The notes under the pieces are model-generated. The model saw only the letters and a list, made by a program, of their open reading frames with translations. It made no database searches and was not told where the DNA came from. A stretch of 64,000 nucleotides of DNA from Bacillota bacterium (lineage in GTDB: Bacteria > Bacillota > Bacilli > Paenibacillales > NBRC-103111). A program made the translations under genes and the position numbers. Shown here one piece after another: positions 26,571 through 35,280 of the stretch (position 1 is its first letter; each line of letters starts with the position of its first letter). Location of the stretch: NCBI GenBank assembly GCA_023386955.1, contig JAEWIS010000023.1:1-64000 (forward strand), in the 5' to 3' direction.

Positions 26571-27496
26571 TTATCCCGGTGCCAGAGCCAGCAGGATGGG
26601 CAAAACCAAAAAGGAAGCCAAGGTGGTCCACAGAATACATTTGGACACAATTTGCGGCGCGGCGCCGTATCTCTCTGCCAGAACCGTCGCATTTACGGCG
26701 GCAGGCATGGAGGCAAGAACCAGCAGCACGGAGAACAGGGTTCCTTCCACACGCAGGACCCATAATCCGGCCGCAGCGATCAGAGGGGACAGCAGCAAAC
26801 GGACGGCCATACCCGCCAGGAAGGTTTTGTTGGCATGGGGCTCCAGCTTCACTCCGGCCACCCGCACCATCTGCGCGCCGAGGATGGCCAGCACTACCGG
26901 AGAATAAGCGCCAGCCACCATGGTGATTCCCTTATCCACCCCTTCAGGCAGATGCAGGCCTGTGGTCCGGAGCAGGATAGCCAGAGCGGCGGCATAGATG
27001 GCGGGCAGGCGGAAGATGGACACCAGCGCATTGCGGAAGGAAAAGTGGGAGCGCGCGGCAAAATGATCCCGACTGTGTTCACAATAACCATCTGGGTGAT
27101 GACATAAACGGAGGCGTGGTCCAGACCAGCCTGGCCGAAGGCCAGCAGCACCAGCGGAAGACCGTAATTCACACTGTTGGTGAAGGTGGACATCAGCGTC
27201 AGGCCTGCCGTTTCGGGCTGAGGCAGCTTAAGCGCACGGCTGAGCAGTTGGGCGCAGGCCCACAGCAGAAGCAGATTCAGCAGGCAAAAGCCTAAGGTCT
27301 GGTAAATATCGCCGGAGCTGATGGAAGCCTTGGACAGGGTATCGAAGATAATGGCAGGGCTCAGGAAATACAGATACAGAGTCAATAACGGCTTCACATC
27401 CAGCTGGGTGAACCTGCGGAGTAAAGCTCCGGCAATAACGGGGATGGAGATGGGGACGATCACCTGGAACATGGTGTTGAATACGGCGGCGAACAT
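26571..27496 (-). pseudogene. AEC family transporter, frameshifted
   Basis: An auxin-efflux-carrier type permease (usually about 10 helices; exports or imports carboxylates and similar compounds). The N-terminal half (FNTMFQVIVPISIPVIAG to NTVGII) and C-terminal half (from FRNALVSIFRLPAIYAA) are in different frames. The join is at the A4 run 27060-27063 (T4 on the coding strand). One extra base there restores IIFAARSHFSFRNAL and a normal 308-residue protein. So it is either a recent inactivation, a phase-variable tract or a sequencing error. The start ATG has AGAGGAG 12 bp upstream. Confidence 0.8.
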
Positions 27497-27758
27497 GACA
27501 AAAGGCAGCTCCTCTCTTTCTGGCACTCTTTTCAAGATAACAAAAGAACGCTGTTCCGTCCAAGACCCATAACCTATTGCCTTTATAGCTGGTATGGAGG
27601 GGGAGACGGAGAAAGAACCTGATCACCGGAACCGGTGACGATTGACGCGATTTCGCCATGGACATCGGGGATGGATCAGGATATTCTAAAAGCGTAAGGT
27701 TTTGAACGCATTTGTTCATCTCCGTTTGTTCATTAATATAAGCGAAAGGGTGTTGGGT

Positions 27759-28859
27759 TTGAGTCTGAGTTACCGCTTTACTTTTAGCCCGGAGAACCGG
27801 GGAGAGGATTGGATTGTACTGGAGCAGGAGACCGGCTTCAGTTGGAATACAGGGTATGGCTTTTCCATGCCGCCAGCGTTTTCCCGTTATGAAGACCTGA
27901 TGGATTCCTGGCCGGGGGATTATTTTGTGCCGATGAAGCCGTCCTTCCTGGTGAATGTGCCCAAAGGCAATTATACCGTCGCCTTGTCCTATACGGGTTT
28001 GGCTGAAGGGGCGGCCTTGACTGTGAAGGAAGGGCGCGGCCGCATTGTGCTGGACCATGCTCCCGCCGGGGTTGGGGAAAGCGTCCGTGAAGAGTTCGCC
28101 ATGCATGTATGCGACGGGCAGCTGAAGTTAGCCTGGGACGCAGAGGGAGTACGGGTGGAAACCATTGAGATCGTTCATGCACCCATGCTGCCTACCTTGT
28201 TCCTGGCCGGGGACTCCACGGTGACGGACCAGCCATCGGCAGGATATCCGTATACCGGATGGGGCCAAGCTATCGGCAAGTTCCTGAACGCCAATATTGC
28301 GGTGGACAACCATGCCCGCTCCGGCCGCAGCTCCAGGAGCTTCATCGTGGAAGACCGTCTGAACCGGATTTGGAAGCTGATCAAAGCCGGGGATGTGCTG
28401 GTGATCCAATTTGCCCACAACGATGAGAAGGAAGATGAACGCGGAACGGAAGCCTATTCCACGTATAAGGAGTTTTTGACCCGTTACATTGAGGGTGCCC
28501 GGGAGCGCGGGGCGCTGCCTGTACTGGTTTCTGCCATGCAGCGGCGGTTCTTCGAGGAGGACGGCACCATCAAGGATACCCACGGCGATTATATCCCCGC
28601 TATGGAGGAGCTGGCCCGTGAGCTGGAGGTGCCTTACATTAATCTGGCGGGCAAAAGCAGAGCGCTGCTGGAGCAGGTGGGGGATGAACCCTCCAAGGCC
28701 CTGTTTATGTGGACTGCACCGGGGGAATATGCCGGGCTCCCGGACGGCACCACGGACAATACCCACTTCTCGGAGAAGGGAGCCTTGGCCATCGCCGGGC
28801 TGGTGGCTGAGGGCATCCGGGAGCTGAACCTGCCGGCTCTGTCTGATTGTTTGCGGTAA
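27759..28859 (+). CDS. SGNH rhamnogalacturonan acetylesterase-like enzyme
   Basis: An esterase of about 366 residues. The first 145 form a beta-sandwich (YRFTFSPENRGEDW, TGYGFSMPPAFSRYED). The SGNH domain has block I FLAGDSTVTDQ with Ser153, block III FAHNDEK, and DNTHFSEKG with Asp333 and His336. The family removes acetyl groups from rhamnogalacturonan (YesT/RhgT type). There is no signal peptide, so it would act on imported oligosaccharide. I prefer the TTG at 27759, 9 bp after AAAGG; the frame is open from 27702, so a longer start cannot be excluded. It stands alone, not in an obvious operon. Confidence 0.8.
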   Translation: MSLSYRFTFSPENRGEDWIVLEQETGFSWNTGYGFSMPPAFSRYEDLMDSWPGDYFVPMKPSFLVNVPKGNYTVALSYTGLAEGAALTVKEGRGRIVLDHAPAGVGESVREEFAMHVCDGQLKLAWDAEGVRVETIEIVHAPMLPTLFLAGDSTVTDQPSAGYPYTGWGQAIGKFLNANIAVDNHARSGRSSRSFIVEDRLNRIWKLIKAGDVLVIQFAHNDEKEDERGTEAYSTYKEFLTRYIEGARERGALPVLVSAMQRRFFEEDGTIKDTHGDYIPAMEELARELEVPYINLAGKSRALLEQVGDEPSKALFMWTAPGEYAGLPDGTTDNTHFSEKGALAIAGLVAEGIRELNLPALSDCLR

Positions 28860-28972
28860 GGCGGAGGGGGAGAGGCGCGGGATAGGGGCGGCTTTTGGGG
28901 TGCGGGCCACAGGGGGTGTGGGACTGTCTCATGCGGATCAAACCGCGCGCGGTCGCCAGGCAAGTCGGCTAT

Positions 28973-29001
28973 TTGCCATAAAACCCCGCTTGCTGTATAA
29001 T
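28973..29001 (+). promoter_or_regulatory. Strong orphan promoter
   Basis: TTGCCA at 28973-28978 and TATAAT at 28996-29001 with a 17-bp spacer. The next gene (argS) starts about 520 bp later, so it drives either a long argS leader or a small RNA ending near 29080. Confidence 0.6.
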
Positions 29002-29053
29002 GAAGCTTCGGATGAGGGTCCGGAGTTTGACGTAATGATTGGCTATTAATCAG

Positions 29054-29080
29054 GGCACCCCGCAAGGGGTGTTCTGTTGT
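29054..29080 (+). terminator. GNRA-loop hairpin
   Basis: GCACCCC pairs with GGGGTGT around a GCAA tetraloop, followed by TCTGTTGTT. A weak terminator candidate about 50 nt after the predicted start of the orphan promoter. Confidence 0.4.
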
Positions 29081-29146
29081 TATGATGACTGGTGATTTGG
29101 TCTGATGTCGTAACCCTGGGTGGGCGATCAAGTTTCGTTGAGTGTG

Positions 29147-29329
29147 TAACGGAACTATGCGACTCTTACAGCACAAAATCGGCGGTTTAGATTTTTTAAC
29201 GGAACTGAGAAGCTCTAACAGAGGTGCTGAAGCCTGCCTGGGCTGATTTCCACATCGTAAGCGCTTCTGAGTTCCGTTAGCCGGGGAATTGATCAGAAAA
29301 TGCAGGCTAAGCGCTTCTAAGTTCCGTTA
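29147..29329. repeat. Four-unit intergenic repeat element, copy 4
   Basis: Units start at 29147 and 29197 (forward, TAACGGAACT) and at 29258 and 29308 (inverted, ending AGTTCCGTTA). Distances are 50, 61 and 50 bp, identical to the element at 15939. It lies upstream of argS. Confidence 0.8.
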
Positions 29330-29522
29330 GCGGCCTCGCCACTTGCCCAGTCATCCAAATTGCATTCATTCTGCATCCGGTCCATCCGTAAGCCCTTCAA
29401 TGGATGGGCATATGTTTACAGAAGTGTACAGCAGCATTCATCCAAGTTAAGTTTCGGGTACCCTGTGGCGGCGGAGTTCTGCTGCGAGGGGTAGCCTTTG
29501 TATATAGGAGAGGAAGGGTACT

Positions 29523-31244
29523 ATGATCAATTACAAAGACGAACTGGCCAAACAGATTGCGGAAGGATTCGAGGGTGTGGAGGCAGCCGCCCTGCGGGAC
29601 ATGATCGAATATCCGCCTAACCCGGAGCTGGGGGATTTTTCGCTGCCCTGCTTTAAGCTGTCCAAGGCCCTCCGCAAATCTCCCCAGGCCATTGCCGATG
29701 AGATCAAATCCAGGCTGGCCACCGACGGTCTGTTCGGCCGGGTGGAATCCGTTTCGGGTTATGTGAATGTATTCCTGGACAAACAAGCCTTCGCAGCCAA
29801 TCTGTTGTCGACCATCCTGTCCGAGCGTGACCGCTACGGTTCCTCTGATTTAGGCGCGGGTAAAACCGTTGTTTTCGACTTTTCCTCGCCCAATATCGCT
29901 AAGCCGTTTCACGTAGGGCATCTGCGCTCGACCATGATCGGCAATGCACTGTACCGGATTCATCAATATCTGGGTTACACCTGTGTCGGCGTTAACCACC
30001 TGGGTGACTGGGGAACTCAGTTCGGCAAGCTGATCGTGGCCTACAAAAACTGGGGCAACGAAACAGCTGTTGAAGAAGGCGGCATTCTTGAGCTGCTCCG
30101 TCTGTATGTACAGTTCCACGATGAAGCCGACAAAACTCCTGAGCTGGAGGAGGTTGCCCGTTCCTGGTTTGTGCGTCTGGAGCAGGGGGATGAGGAAGCG
30201 CACCGTCTGTGGCGCTGGTTCGTGGATATCAGCCTGAAGGAGTTCAACAAAATTTATGACCTTCTCGGCATCAAGTTCGATTCCTTCGCCGGCGAAAGCT
30301 TCTACAACGACAAGATGGACAAGCCCGTCCAGGAGCTGAAGGACAAGGGACTGCTGGAGGAGGACGAAGGCGCCTTGCTGGTCCGCCTGGATGAGTACAA
30401 TATGCCCCCGGCCCTGATGATCAAAAAGGACGGCGCAACTCTATATCACACCCGTGATGTGGCAGCAGCCATCTACCGGAAACAAACCTACGACTTCCAT
30501 AAATGCGTGTACGTCACCGGCGCGGCGCAAAATCTTCACTTCCAGCAGCTGTTCAAAATTGTGGAGCTAATGGGCTATGAGTGGTCCAAGGATATGGTAC
30601 ACGTGCCTTTTGGTCAAGTGAGCCTGGAAGGCGCCAAGCTCTCCACCCGGAAGGGCAACGTGGTCATGCTGGACGAGCTTCTGACCCGTTCCGTAGAGCG
30701 TGTGCGGGAGATTATCGAGGCGAAGAACCCCGATATGCCCAATAAGGAAGAGGTGGCCCGCCAGGTTGGCGTCGGCGCCATTGTGTTCAACGACCTGTCC
30801 ACCAACCGGATCAAGGACGTTGTTTTCTCCTGGGAGGACGCCCTGAACTTCGAAGGGGAAACCGGCCCATACGTGCAATACACCCATGCCCGGGCATGCA
30901 GCGTGCTGCGTAAGTCCAACGGCGGCAGCTCCAGCATTGAGTTTGGCGGCGCCGCAGAGGTGGATGCCGCCCAGCTGTTGAATACGGAAGCCCAGCTGGC
31001 GCTGAAGGAGCTCTACATCTTCGGCGAGCAGGTGCAGCAGGCCATGTGGAAGCTGGAGCCGTCCATCATCAGCCGCTATCTGGTTGATCTGGCTCAAGCA
31101 TTCAACCGCTTTTACCACGAATGCCCCATTCTGGTGGAGGACCAAGCGGTGCGCAACGCACGCCTCGCCCTGGTCAAATCCGTGCAGATCACCCTGCGCA
31201 ACGGCCTGGCCCTGATCGGCCTGGAATCGCCGGAAATGATTTAG
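29523..31244 (+). CDS. argS: Arginyl-tRNA synthetase
   Basis: A class I aminoacyl-tRNA synthetase of 573 residues that charges tRNA-Arg with arginine. N-terminal additional domain (1-100), the HIGH-type signature SSPNIAKPFHVGHLRS near 120, a KLSTRKGN sequence in place of the canonical KMSKS near 375, and a C-terminal DALR anticodon-binding helix bundle (from about 450, QYTHARACSVLRK). Length and motifs are those of a complete enzyme. Ribosome site GAGAGGAAGG. It ends in a clear terminator. Confidence 0.97.
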   Translation: MINYKDELAKQIAEGFEGVEAAALRDMIEYPPNPELGDFSLPCFKLSKALRKSPQAIADEIKSRLATDGLFGRVESVSGYVNVFLDKQAFAANLLSTILSERDRYGSSDLGAGKTVVFDFSSPNIAKPFHVGHLRSTMIGNALYRIHQYLGYTCVGVNHLGDWGTQFGKLIVAYKNWGNETAVEEGGILELLRLYVQFHDEADKTPELEEVARSWFVRLEQGDEEAHRLWRWFVDISLKEFNKIYDLLGIKFDSFAGESFYNDKMDKPVQELKDKGLLEEDEGALLVRLDEYNMPPALMIKKDGATLYHTRDVAAAIYRKQTYDFHKCVYVTGAAQNLHFQQLFKIVELMGYEWSKDMVHVPFGQVSLEGAKLSTRKGNVVMLDELLTRSVERVREIIEAKNPDMPNKEEVARQVGVGAIVFNDLSTNRIKDVVFSWEDALNFEGETGPYVQYTHARACSVLRKSNGGSSSIEFGGAAEVDAAQLLNTEAQLALKELYIFGEQVQQAMWKLEPSIISRYLVDLAQAFNRFYHECPILVEDQAVRNARLALVKSVQITLRNGLALIGLESPEMI

Positions 31245-31301
31245 TGTTTGTATAACTCTCCCTGCCCTTGTTAAGGGCGGGGACTATCACATAAGAATGC
31301 A

Positions 31302-31330
31302 AAAAGGACGGCCGAAAGGCTGTCCTTTTA
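31302..31330 (+). terminator. argS terminator
   Basis: AAAAGGACGGCC pairs with GGCTGTCCTTTT around a GAAA loop, ending in TTTT. Confidence 0.85.
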
Positions 31331-31475
31331 AGTTAAACTATGACCGGACTCTGTTTTCCAGCAGGGCGAGGGGGTCGCAAGCTGGGAGCTTCTTTGCCGA
31401 TAGGGCGGATGACTAGGAACAGCCTTGTTCTCTGGCGGTTCGGCAGACAGATGATCTGCAAGCTAGTTCCGTTCA

Positions 31476-31656
31476 TACGGACCCACGATGCCTTATTTTG
31501 CGGAAAACAGGACTTTTTTCGGAGTTGCGGACTGAGGAGACGCTATTGGGTGGAAAACTGCCAGTTTTGTGCTTCTCACATACAAATAACGTCTCCTGTG
31601 TCCGCGAAGTCTGCAAATCCTCGTGTTTTGGCAAATTAGCGGCTTCTCTGTCCGTA
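31476..31656. repeat. Four-unit intergenic repeat element, copy 5
   Basis: Units start at 31476 and 31526 (forward, TACGGACC or TGCGGACT, ending CTTATT or CTATT) and at 31585 and 31635 (inverted, ending TCCGCG or TCCGTA). Distances are 50, 59 and 50 bp. The unit sequence is the most divergent of the family. It lies between convergent 3' ends. Confidence 0.7.
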
Positions 31657-31723
31657 CAGGCGGCTCTTACAGAGGAACTCTTATCCGAGAGACCACTAAA
31701 AGGGTATCGGTATAACAACAAGG

Positions 31724-32641
31724 TTACGTCCGCGCCGACAAGGGAATGATGCAGCTCTGCATCAACGGTGAAGCCGCTCCCTTGACGAAGAAGAATTCTT
31801 CCTCGTCCTCCCTGCGCCGGATGTTCTCGTCTGCCAGGTCCGCAAAATCCGGCGTGAAGTGGAACTCTACCTGACAGCTTCCGTCCAAGACGGCTTCCTC
31901 CCCCGGGTGGGCTGCCAAACATTCCGCAACCTCCGCAAACAATACCGGATGGGAGCTGACCACATCCATGACGTCGAATTTCCCTTCAGACCACTCATAG
32001 ACGAGCAGCAGATCCCGGTCCTCTGCATAATAGAGCGCATCCGGGAATACGTTCAGACAATACCAGAGGAAGATAGAGGCGCCGCCGGAAACGGAGCATT
32101 CCGCTGGCAATGGACCCCGTTCCTGGGACAGACGGACAAGAAGAGCCCAATCCTCCTCCCGGCTTACATCCAATTTCCGCAGCTGCGGTGAAGCATCTCG
32201 CTCACGAAGTTCCAGATCTGTTTCATACCGGTAAAAAGGGCTGCGTGTGAACCCCAGCTTCGGATACAGGTTGACAACGGACTCGTTGGCAAAGAGAAAA
32301 ACCAAGCTGTTGCCAGGCTGTCTAGAGGAGGTCAGCGCTTCCTCCATAAGCTTCTTAAACAAACCCAAACCGCGGTAATCCGGGTGAGTCATTACTGTGC
32401 CAACCTGGAGCGCAGGCACCTCGTTTCCATTCAGCAGCACGGTCATGGCCGTAACGGACACATTGGCTACAATTTCCTCTCCGTCCGCGAAGGAATAGCA
32501 GGTGTAGCTGTCGTCCCAAGCCCCTTTTTGATACCACGCCTCAAAATTGATGCCAAAGGTCAGCTGCGCCAGCCGGTTAAAGCTCAGCCGCAGTCCCTCC
32601 TGATCCCGGTAATGGGACACCATCCGCAAACGGTTCCGCAT
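31724..32641 (-). CDS. GNAT family acetyltransferase
   Basis: A protein of 305 residues. The N-terminal half is a GNAT fold; the acetyl-CoA loop is VMTHPDYRGLGLFKKLMEEAL near residues 80-105. The C-terminal half is a second alpha/beta region with no clear signature. The group transfers acetyl from acetyl-CoA to an amine; the substrate is unknown. The ATG has AAGGAGG 8 bp upstream; a GTG 21 bp earlier was rejected. Divergent from yqzE. Confidence 0.85.
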   Translation of the reverse strand: MRNRLRMVSHYRDQEGLRLSFNRLAQLTFGINFEAWYQKGAWDDSYTCYSFADGEEIVANVSVTAMTVLLNGNEVPALQVGTVMTHPDYRGLGLFKKLMEEALTSSRQPGNSLVFLFANESVVNLYPKLGFTRSPFYRYETDLELRERDASPQLRKLDVSREEDWALLVRLSQERGPLPAECSVSGGASIFLWYCLNVFPDALYYAEDRDLLLVYEWSEGKFDVMDVVSSHPVLFAEVAECLAAHPGEEAVLDGSCQVEFHFTPDFADLADENIRRREDEEEFFFVKGAASPLMQSCIIPLSART

Positions 32642-32831
32642 CGTAACATCCTCCTTTTTCACTCCAATAGCACCAGTTTAGACAGGCCATCCCGCAAAAG
32701 CTATACCGAAAACAGCTTTAACTAAAGAATCCCTTCACCCCGGCGGCAGGCAGGACAAGTTTAGGGAGGGGAGATGCTGGGGAAACTGAAAACGATAGGC
32801 AATCACATCCCAGATGACAAGGAGTTTGCAC

Positions 32832-33041
32832 ATGGCGAAAAGCGATGACTTGGTCAAATACATTACCCAGCAGGTGGTCACGTATATCGACACCCCTACG
32901 GAGGTGCGCAAGCAGCACCGTCAGGAGCGGCGCACCATCCGCAACAGCACCCCCTGGACGGTGCGGTGGTTTGGTTTGCTGCCGTTGTCCATTAAGGTGT
33001 GGAAGGAGCAGAAACGAAAAAAACAGCCCACTCCCGATTAA
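32832..33041 (+). CDS. yqzE: YqzE family small protein
   Basis: A basic protein of 69 residues. DDLVKYITQQVVTYIDTP followed by RKQHRQERR and a hydrophobic WFGLLPLSIKVW matches the YqzE family of Bacillales, which in B. subtilis sits just after the comG competence operon. Function is not established. The start has AAGGAG with 7-bp spacing. Here it is separated from yqhG/yqhH by only one secreted-protein gene. Confidence 0.75.
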   Translation: MAKSDDLVKYITQQVVTYIDTPTEVRKQHRQERRTIRNSTPWTVRWFGLLPLSIKVWKEQKRKKQPTPD

Positions 33042-33156
33042 GGAGCTGCCGGAGCAGCCGCTTATGGGACGGACTGGTGATGAAAAGCTGTGGAAGCATG
33101 AGCCGGTGACGGCAGCGCTTCTGCAGCTTTTCTATATGTGAATAGGAGGAGAACCA

Positions 33157-34137
33157 TTAGGGGGTAAAAAAGCGGCCAAGCTTCACTGCCGCGGCGTAAG
33201 GCACATACCGGGCACCCTCATGCTCCAGCCGGAGAAAAGGCCCGGCGTGGCTCCATTCATGGAAGCCTGTTGCGGCCAGGGGATACAAGGCTTTGCCGCC
33301 GTACCATTTGCCCAGATAGGTGACAGGTGTTTCCTCCGAGCTGATCGGCCCGGCCTTCCACGCGGTAAAGTCCAGCTCCGGCTGTGGGCTGCCCTTCAGC
33401 CAAACAGGCTTCAGGAACGGGTCGAAGGACATTTTGATCAAGGTGTGTTTTAAGCTGCCGGGCTGCTCTGCCGCTGATCTATTATAAGCAGAGGAGGCTT
33501 GACCTGCTCCTGCTTTTTGTTCTTGAACCCAGTTATCGAGAGGAGGAAGCTCTTCTCCGGTTTTGGCATCCAGATAAAGCGGTTCATCTGCCGCGCCTTC
33601 GATCCGCCAGACTCCCTGCAGAGGCGCCGCATAGATGCGGGATATGGTCATGGTTGGATTGGATTCGGAAATAAGTCCCCGCTGCGCCAAACTGCGCTGC
33701 AGCGTATTCATGCTGAACAGGGGATATTCGCCTTGCCCGTACTCTTGAAGACGGTAGCCGTCCCCGTCGGCGGTTAGAACTAGGTAACCGACCTCCTGGG
33801 CATCTGCCTGAAGCAGCACCACCCAGCTGTGGGTGCCGGGGCCAAGGGGATAGACGGTCCAGGATGCGGCAGACCAGCTCTCGAAGCCCGGTTCACCCGC
33901 CAATGCGTCCACCCAGGAGCGGATAACCGGAGTCATGCCGGATGCAGCTGCTTCCCCTTCGGGAGACTGCCGGGTGCTGTCAGGCGTGTTTCCCAGAGCC
34001 AGGACTTGTCCATTCTCTTGTCCTGCCGTCACTTCCGCAACAGGAGGCTCTGCCAAAGCGGAGGGGGCAAGGGACCAAACCGCCAGCAGGCTGCCCAGAA
34101 GGACAGCAGAGGCCATTCTTCTTGTCCAATGTGCCAA
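33157..34137 (-). CDS. Secreted protein of unknown function
   Basis: A protein of 326 residues with a signal peptide (WTRRMASAVLLGSLLAV then SALA, cleavage near residue 29). The mature part is Ala/Gly/Pro-rich at first, then has beta-rich segments with many Trp and Tyr (WSAASWTVYPLGPGTHSW, VWRIEGAADEPLYLDAKTGEELPPL). The latter resembles PepSY-type folds only vaguely. No catalytic motif seen. The start is probably TTG, or the ATG at residue 8. It follows yqhG on the same strand and occupies the place where Bacillus carries biofilm-matrix genes. Confidence 0.65.
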   Translation of the reverse strand: MAHWTRRMASAVLLGSLLAVWSLAPSALAEPPVAEVTAGQENGQVLALGNTPDSTRQSPEGEAAASGMTPVIRSWVDALAGEPGFESWSAASWTVYPLGPGTHSWVVLLQADAQEVGYLVLTADGDGYRLQEYGQGEYPLFSMNTLQRSLAQRGLISESNPTMTISRIYAAPLQGVWRIEGAADEPLYLDAKTGEELPPLDNWVQEQKAGAGQASSAYNRSAAEQPGSLKHTLIKMSFDPFLKPVWLKGSPQPELDFTAWKAGPISSEETPVTYLGKWYGGKALYPLAATGFHEWSHAGPFLRLEHEGARYVPYAAAVKLGRFFTP

Positions 34138-34244
34138 AGCTTTACACCAACTTTCAATTGAAAACGTTATATTCAGCTTAGCGGAACGGCGGCAAAAAGA
34201 CTGTTTGTTTTTGCGGACAAGCGCCTTGCTTTTTTTAAGAACAT

Positions 34245-35273
34245 TTAGCGACTGGGGTCAATTGGTGTCCGCATTCCCTCATAGAGATGAAAGAAACCGC
34301 AGTTCGTGACGGACACTGCAATCCGAGGGCGGTATTGCCAGTCGATTTCCTGCTCCCGGGCTTTGTACTGCTCCTCTACCTCCGATTTTTGGGAGGGCTC
34401 CACGCTCCGCAGGAGCTCACCATAGTAGCTGTCGATCCGGCTCCATTCCTCCTTCAGCCGCTTCCAGGCCTCCACCGACCATGTCTGATCATAGGTGCTG
34501 ACCTTGTCCCCGAGGAAATTCTCCAGCTGGGCTACGGCCCGGTCCACGGACAATGCGGCATGCTGCAGGTGGATAGTAGGCGGAATCTGGGGCGTGAGGC
34601 GGCGCTTTTTGACCCGGTCATAAAAGCCCTCCACAATCTGCCCCGTAGCCATGTTGATGCCCAGGGAATGGAGCTCGTCCCGCTTCATATCGCAGATCAG
34701 CTCCACCTTGTAATTTACACAGAGCCAGGTAGAGTAGCCCAAGGAAGCATACGGATTCAGCACCGTTGGGTCCGGATTTTCGAACAGGCGGACAAATTGG
34801 CCGCGCGACTTAACTACGCCGAACAGCTGCTCCATCCGGCGGCTGCCGAAGGCCATCACATCGCTGGGAATACGGCCATAACCGGAGGAGATGACGGTGG
34901 TGACGCCGAAATACCGACCCAGAATGCTGTCACTCTGCGGGGCTTCGGTGGCGGGTACTCCTGTGGCAGGAGCAGATCCCGGAACGCCATTGCCTGCGGC
35001 CGGAGCCGGGGGAGGAACAGGAACGGCTTGACGTGGAGGCGGCGCGGTTTTGGCGCTGTAGCTCTCCGGGTCAAAAATAAAGGTAAACCGCATAGGCTCC
35101 GGCGCTGCTCCCGTACGTTCCACGAAGCCCCAATAATAGGAGCGGTTCATCAGGTCCTTGTCCGCCTCCGGCGACAGCTGCACAGTGATCCAGCCGTCAT
35201 TCTTCTCTGTTACTTGGCTGCCGGTGGCATCCAGATACCGGTGTACGAAGCTTTCGATCATCTCCCGGTTCAT
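34245..35273 (-). CDS. yqhG: YqhG family protein
   Basis: A cytoplasmic protein of 342 residues. The N-terminus (IESFVHRYLDATGSQV, WITVQLSPEADKDLMNRSYY, GFVERTGAAPEPMRFTF) matches YqhG of Bacillus, and a Pro/Ala linker near residue 95-120 separates it from the conserved C-terminal part. Function unknown. ATG preceded by GGAGGTG; a longer frame running into the helicase gene is spurious. It starts 7 bp after the stop of yqhH, so the two are translated together. Confidence 0.8.
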   Translation of the reverse strand: MNREMIESFVHRYLDATGSQVTEKNDGWITVQLSPEADKDLMNRSYYWGFVERTGAAPEPMRFTFIFDPESYSAKTAPPPRQAVPVPPPAPAAGNGVPGSAPATGVPATEAPQSDSILGRYFGVTTVISSGYGRIPSDVMAFGSRRMEQLFGVVKSRGQFVRLFENPDPTVLNPYASLGYSTWLCVNYKVELICDMKRDELHSLGINMATGQIVEGFYDRVKKRRLTPQIPPTIHLQHAALSVDRAVAQLENFLGDKVSTYDQTWSVEAWKRLKEEWSRIDSYYGELLRSVEPSQKSEVEEQYKAREQEIDWQYRPRIAVSVTNCGFFHLYEGMRTPIDPSR

Positions 35274-35280
35274 GCTGTTC

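Noticed and set aside
29100..29140. T-box leader of argS
   Set aside because: TGGGTGGGCG resembles the start of the T-box core, but the ACCGCG part is missing and no terminator/antiterminator pair follows.
31340..31639. 99-codon gene
   Set aside because: Overlaps a repeat element and has no ribosome site or protein-like pattern.
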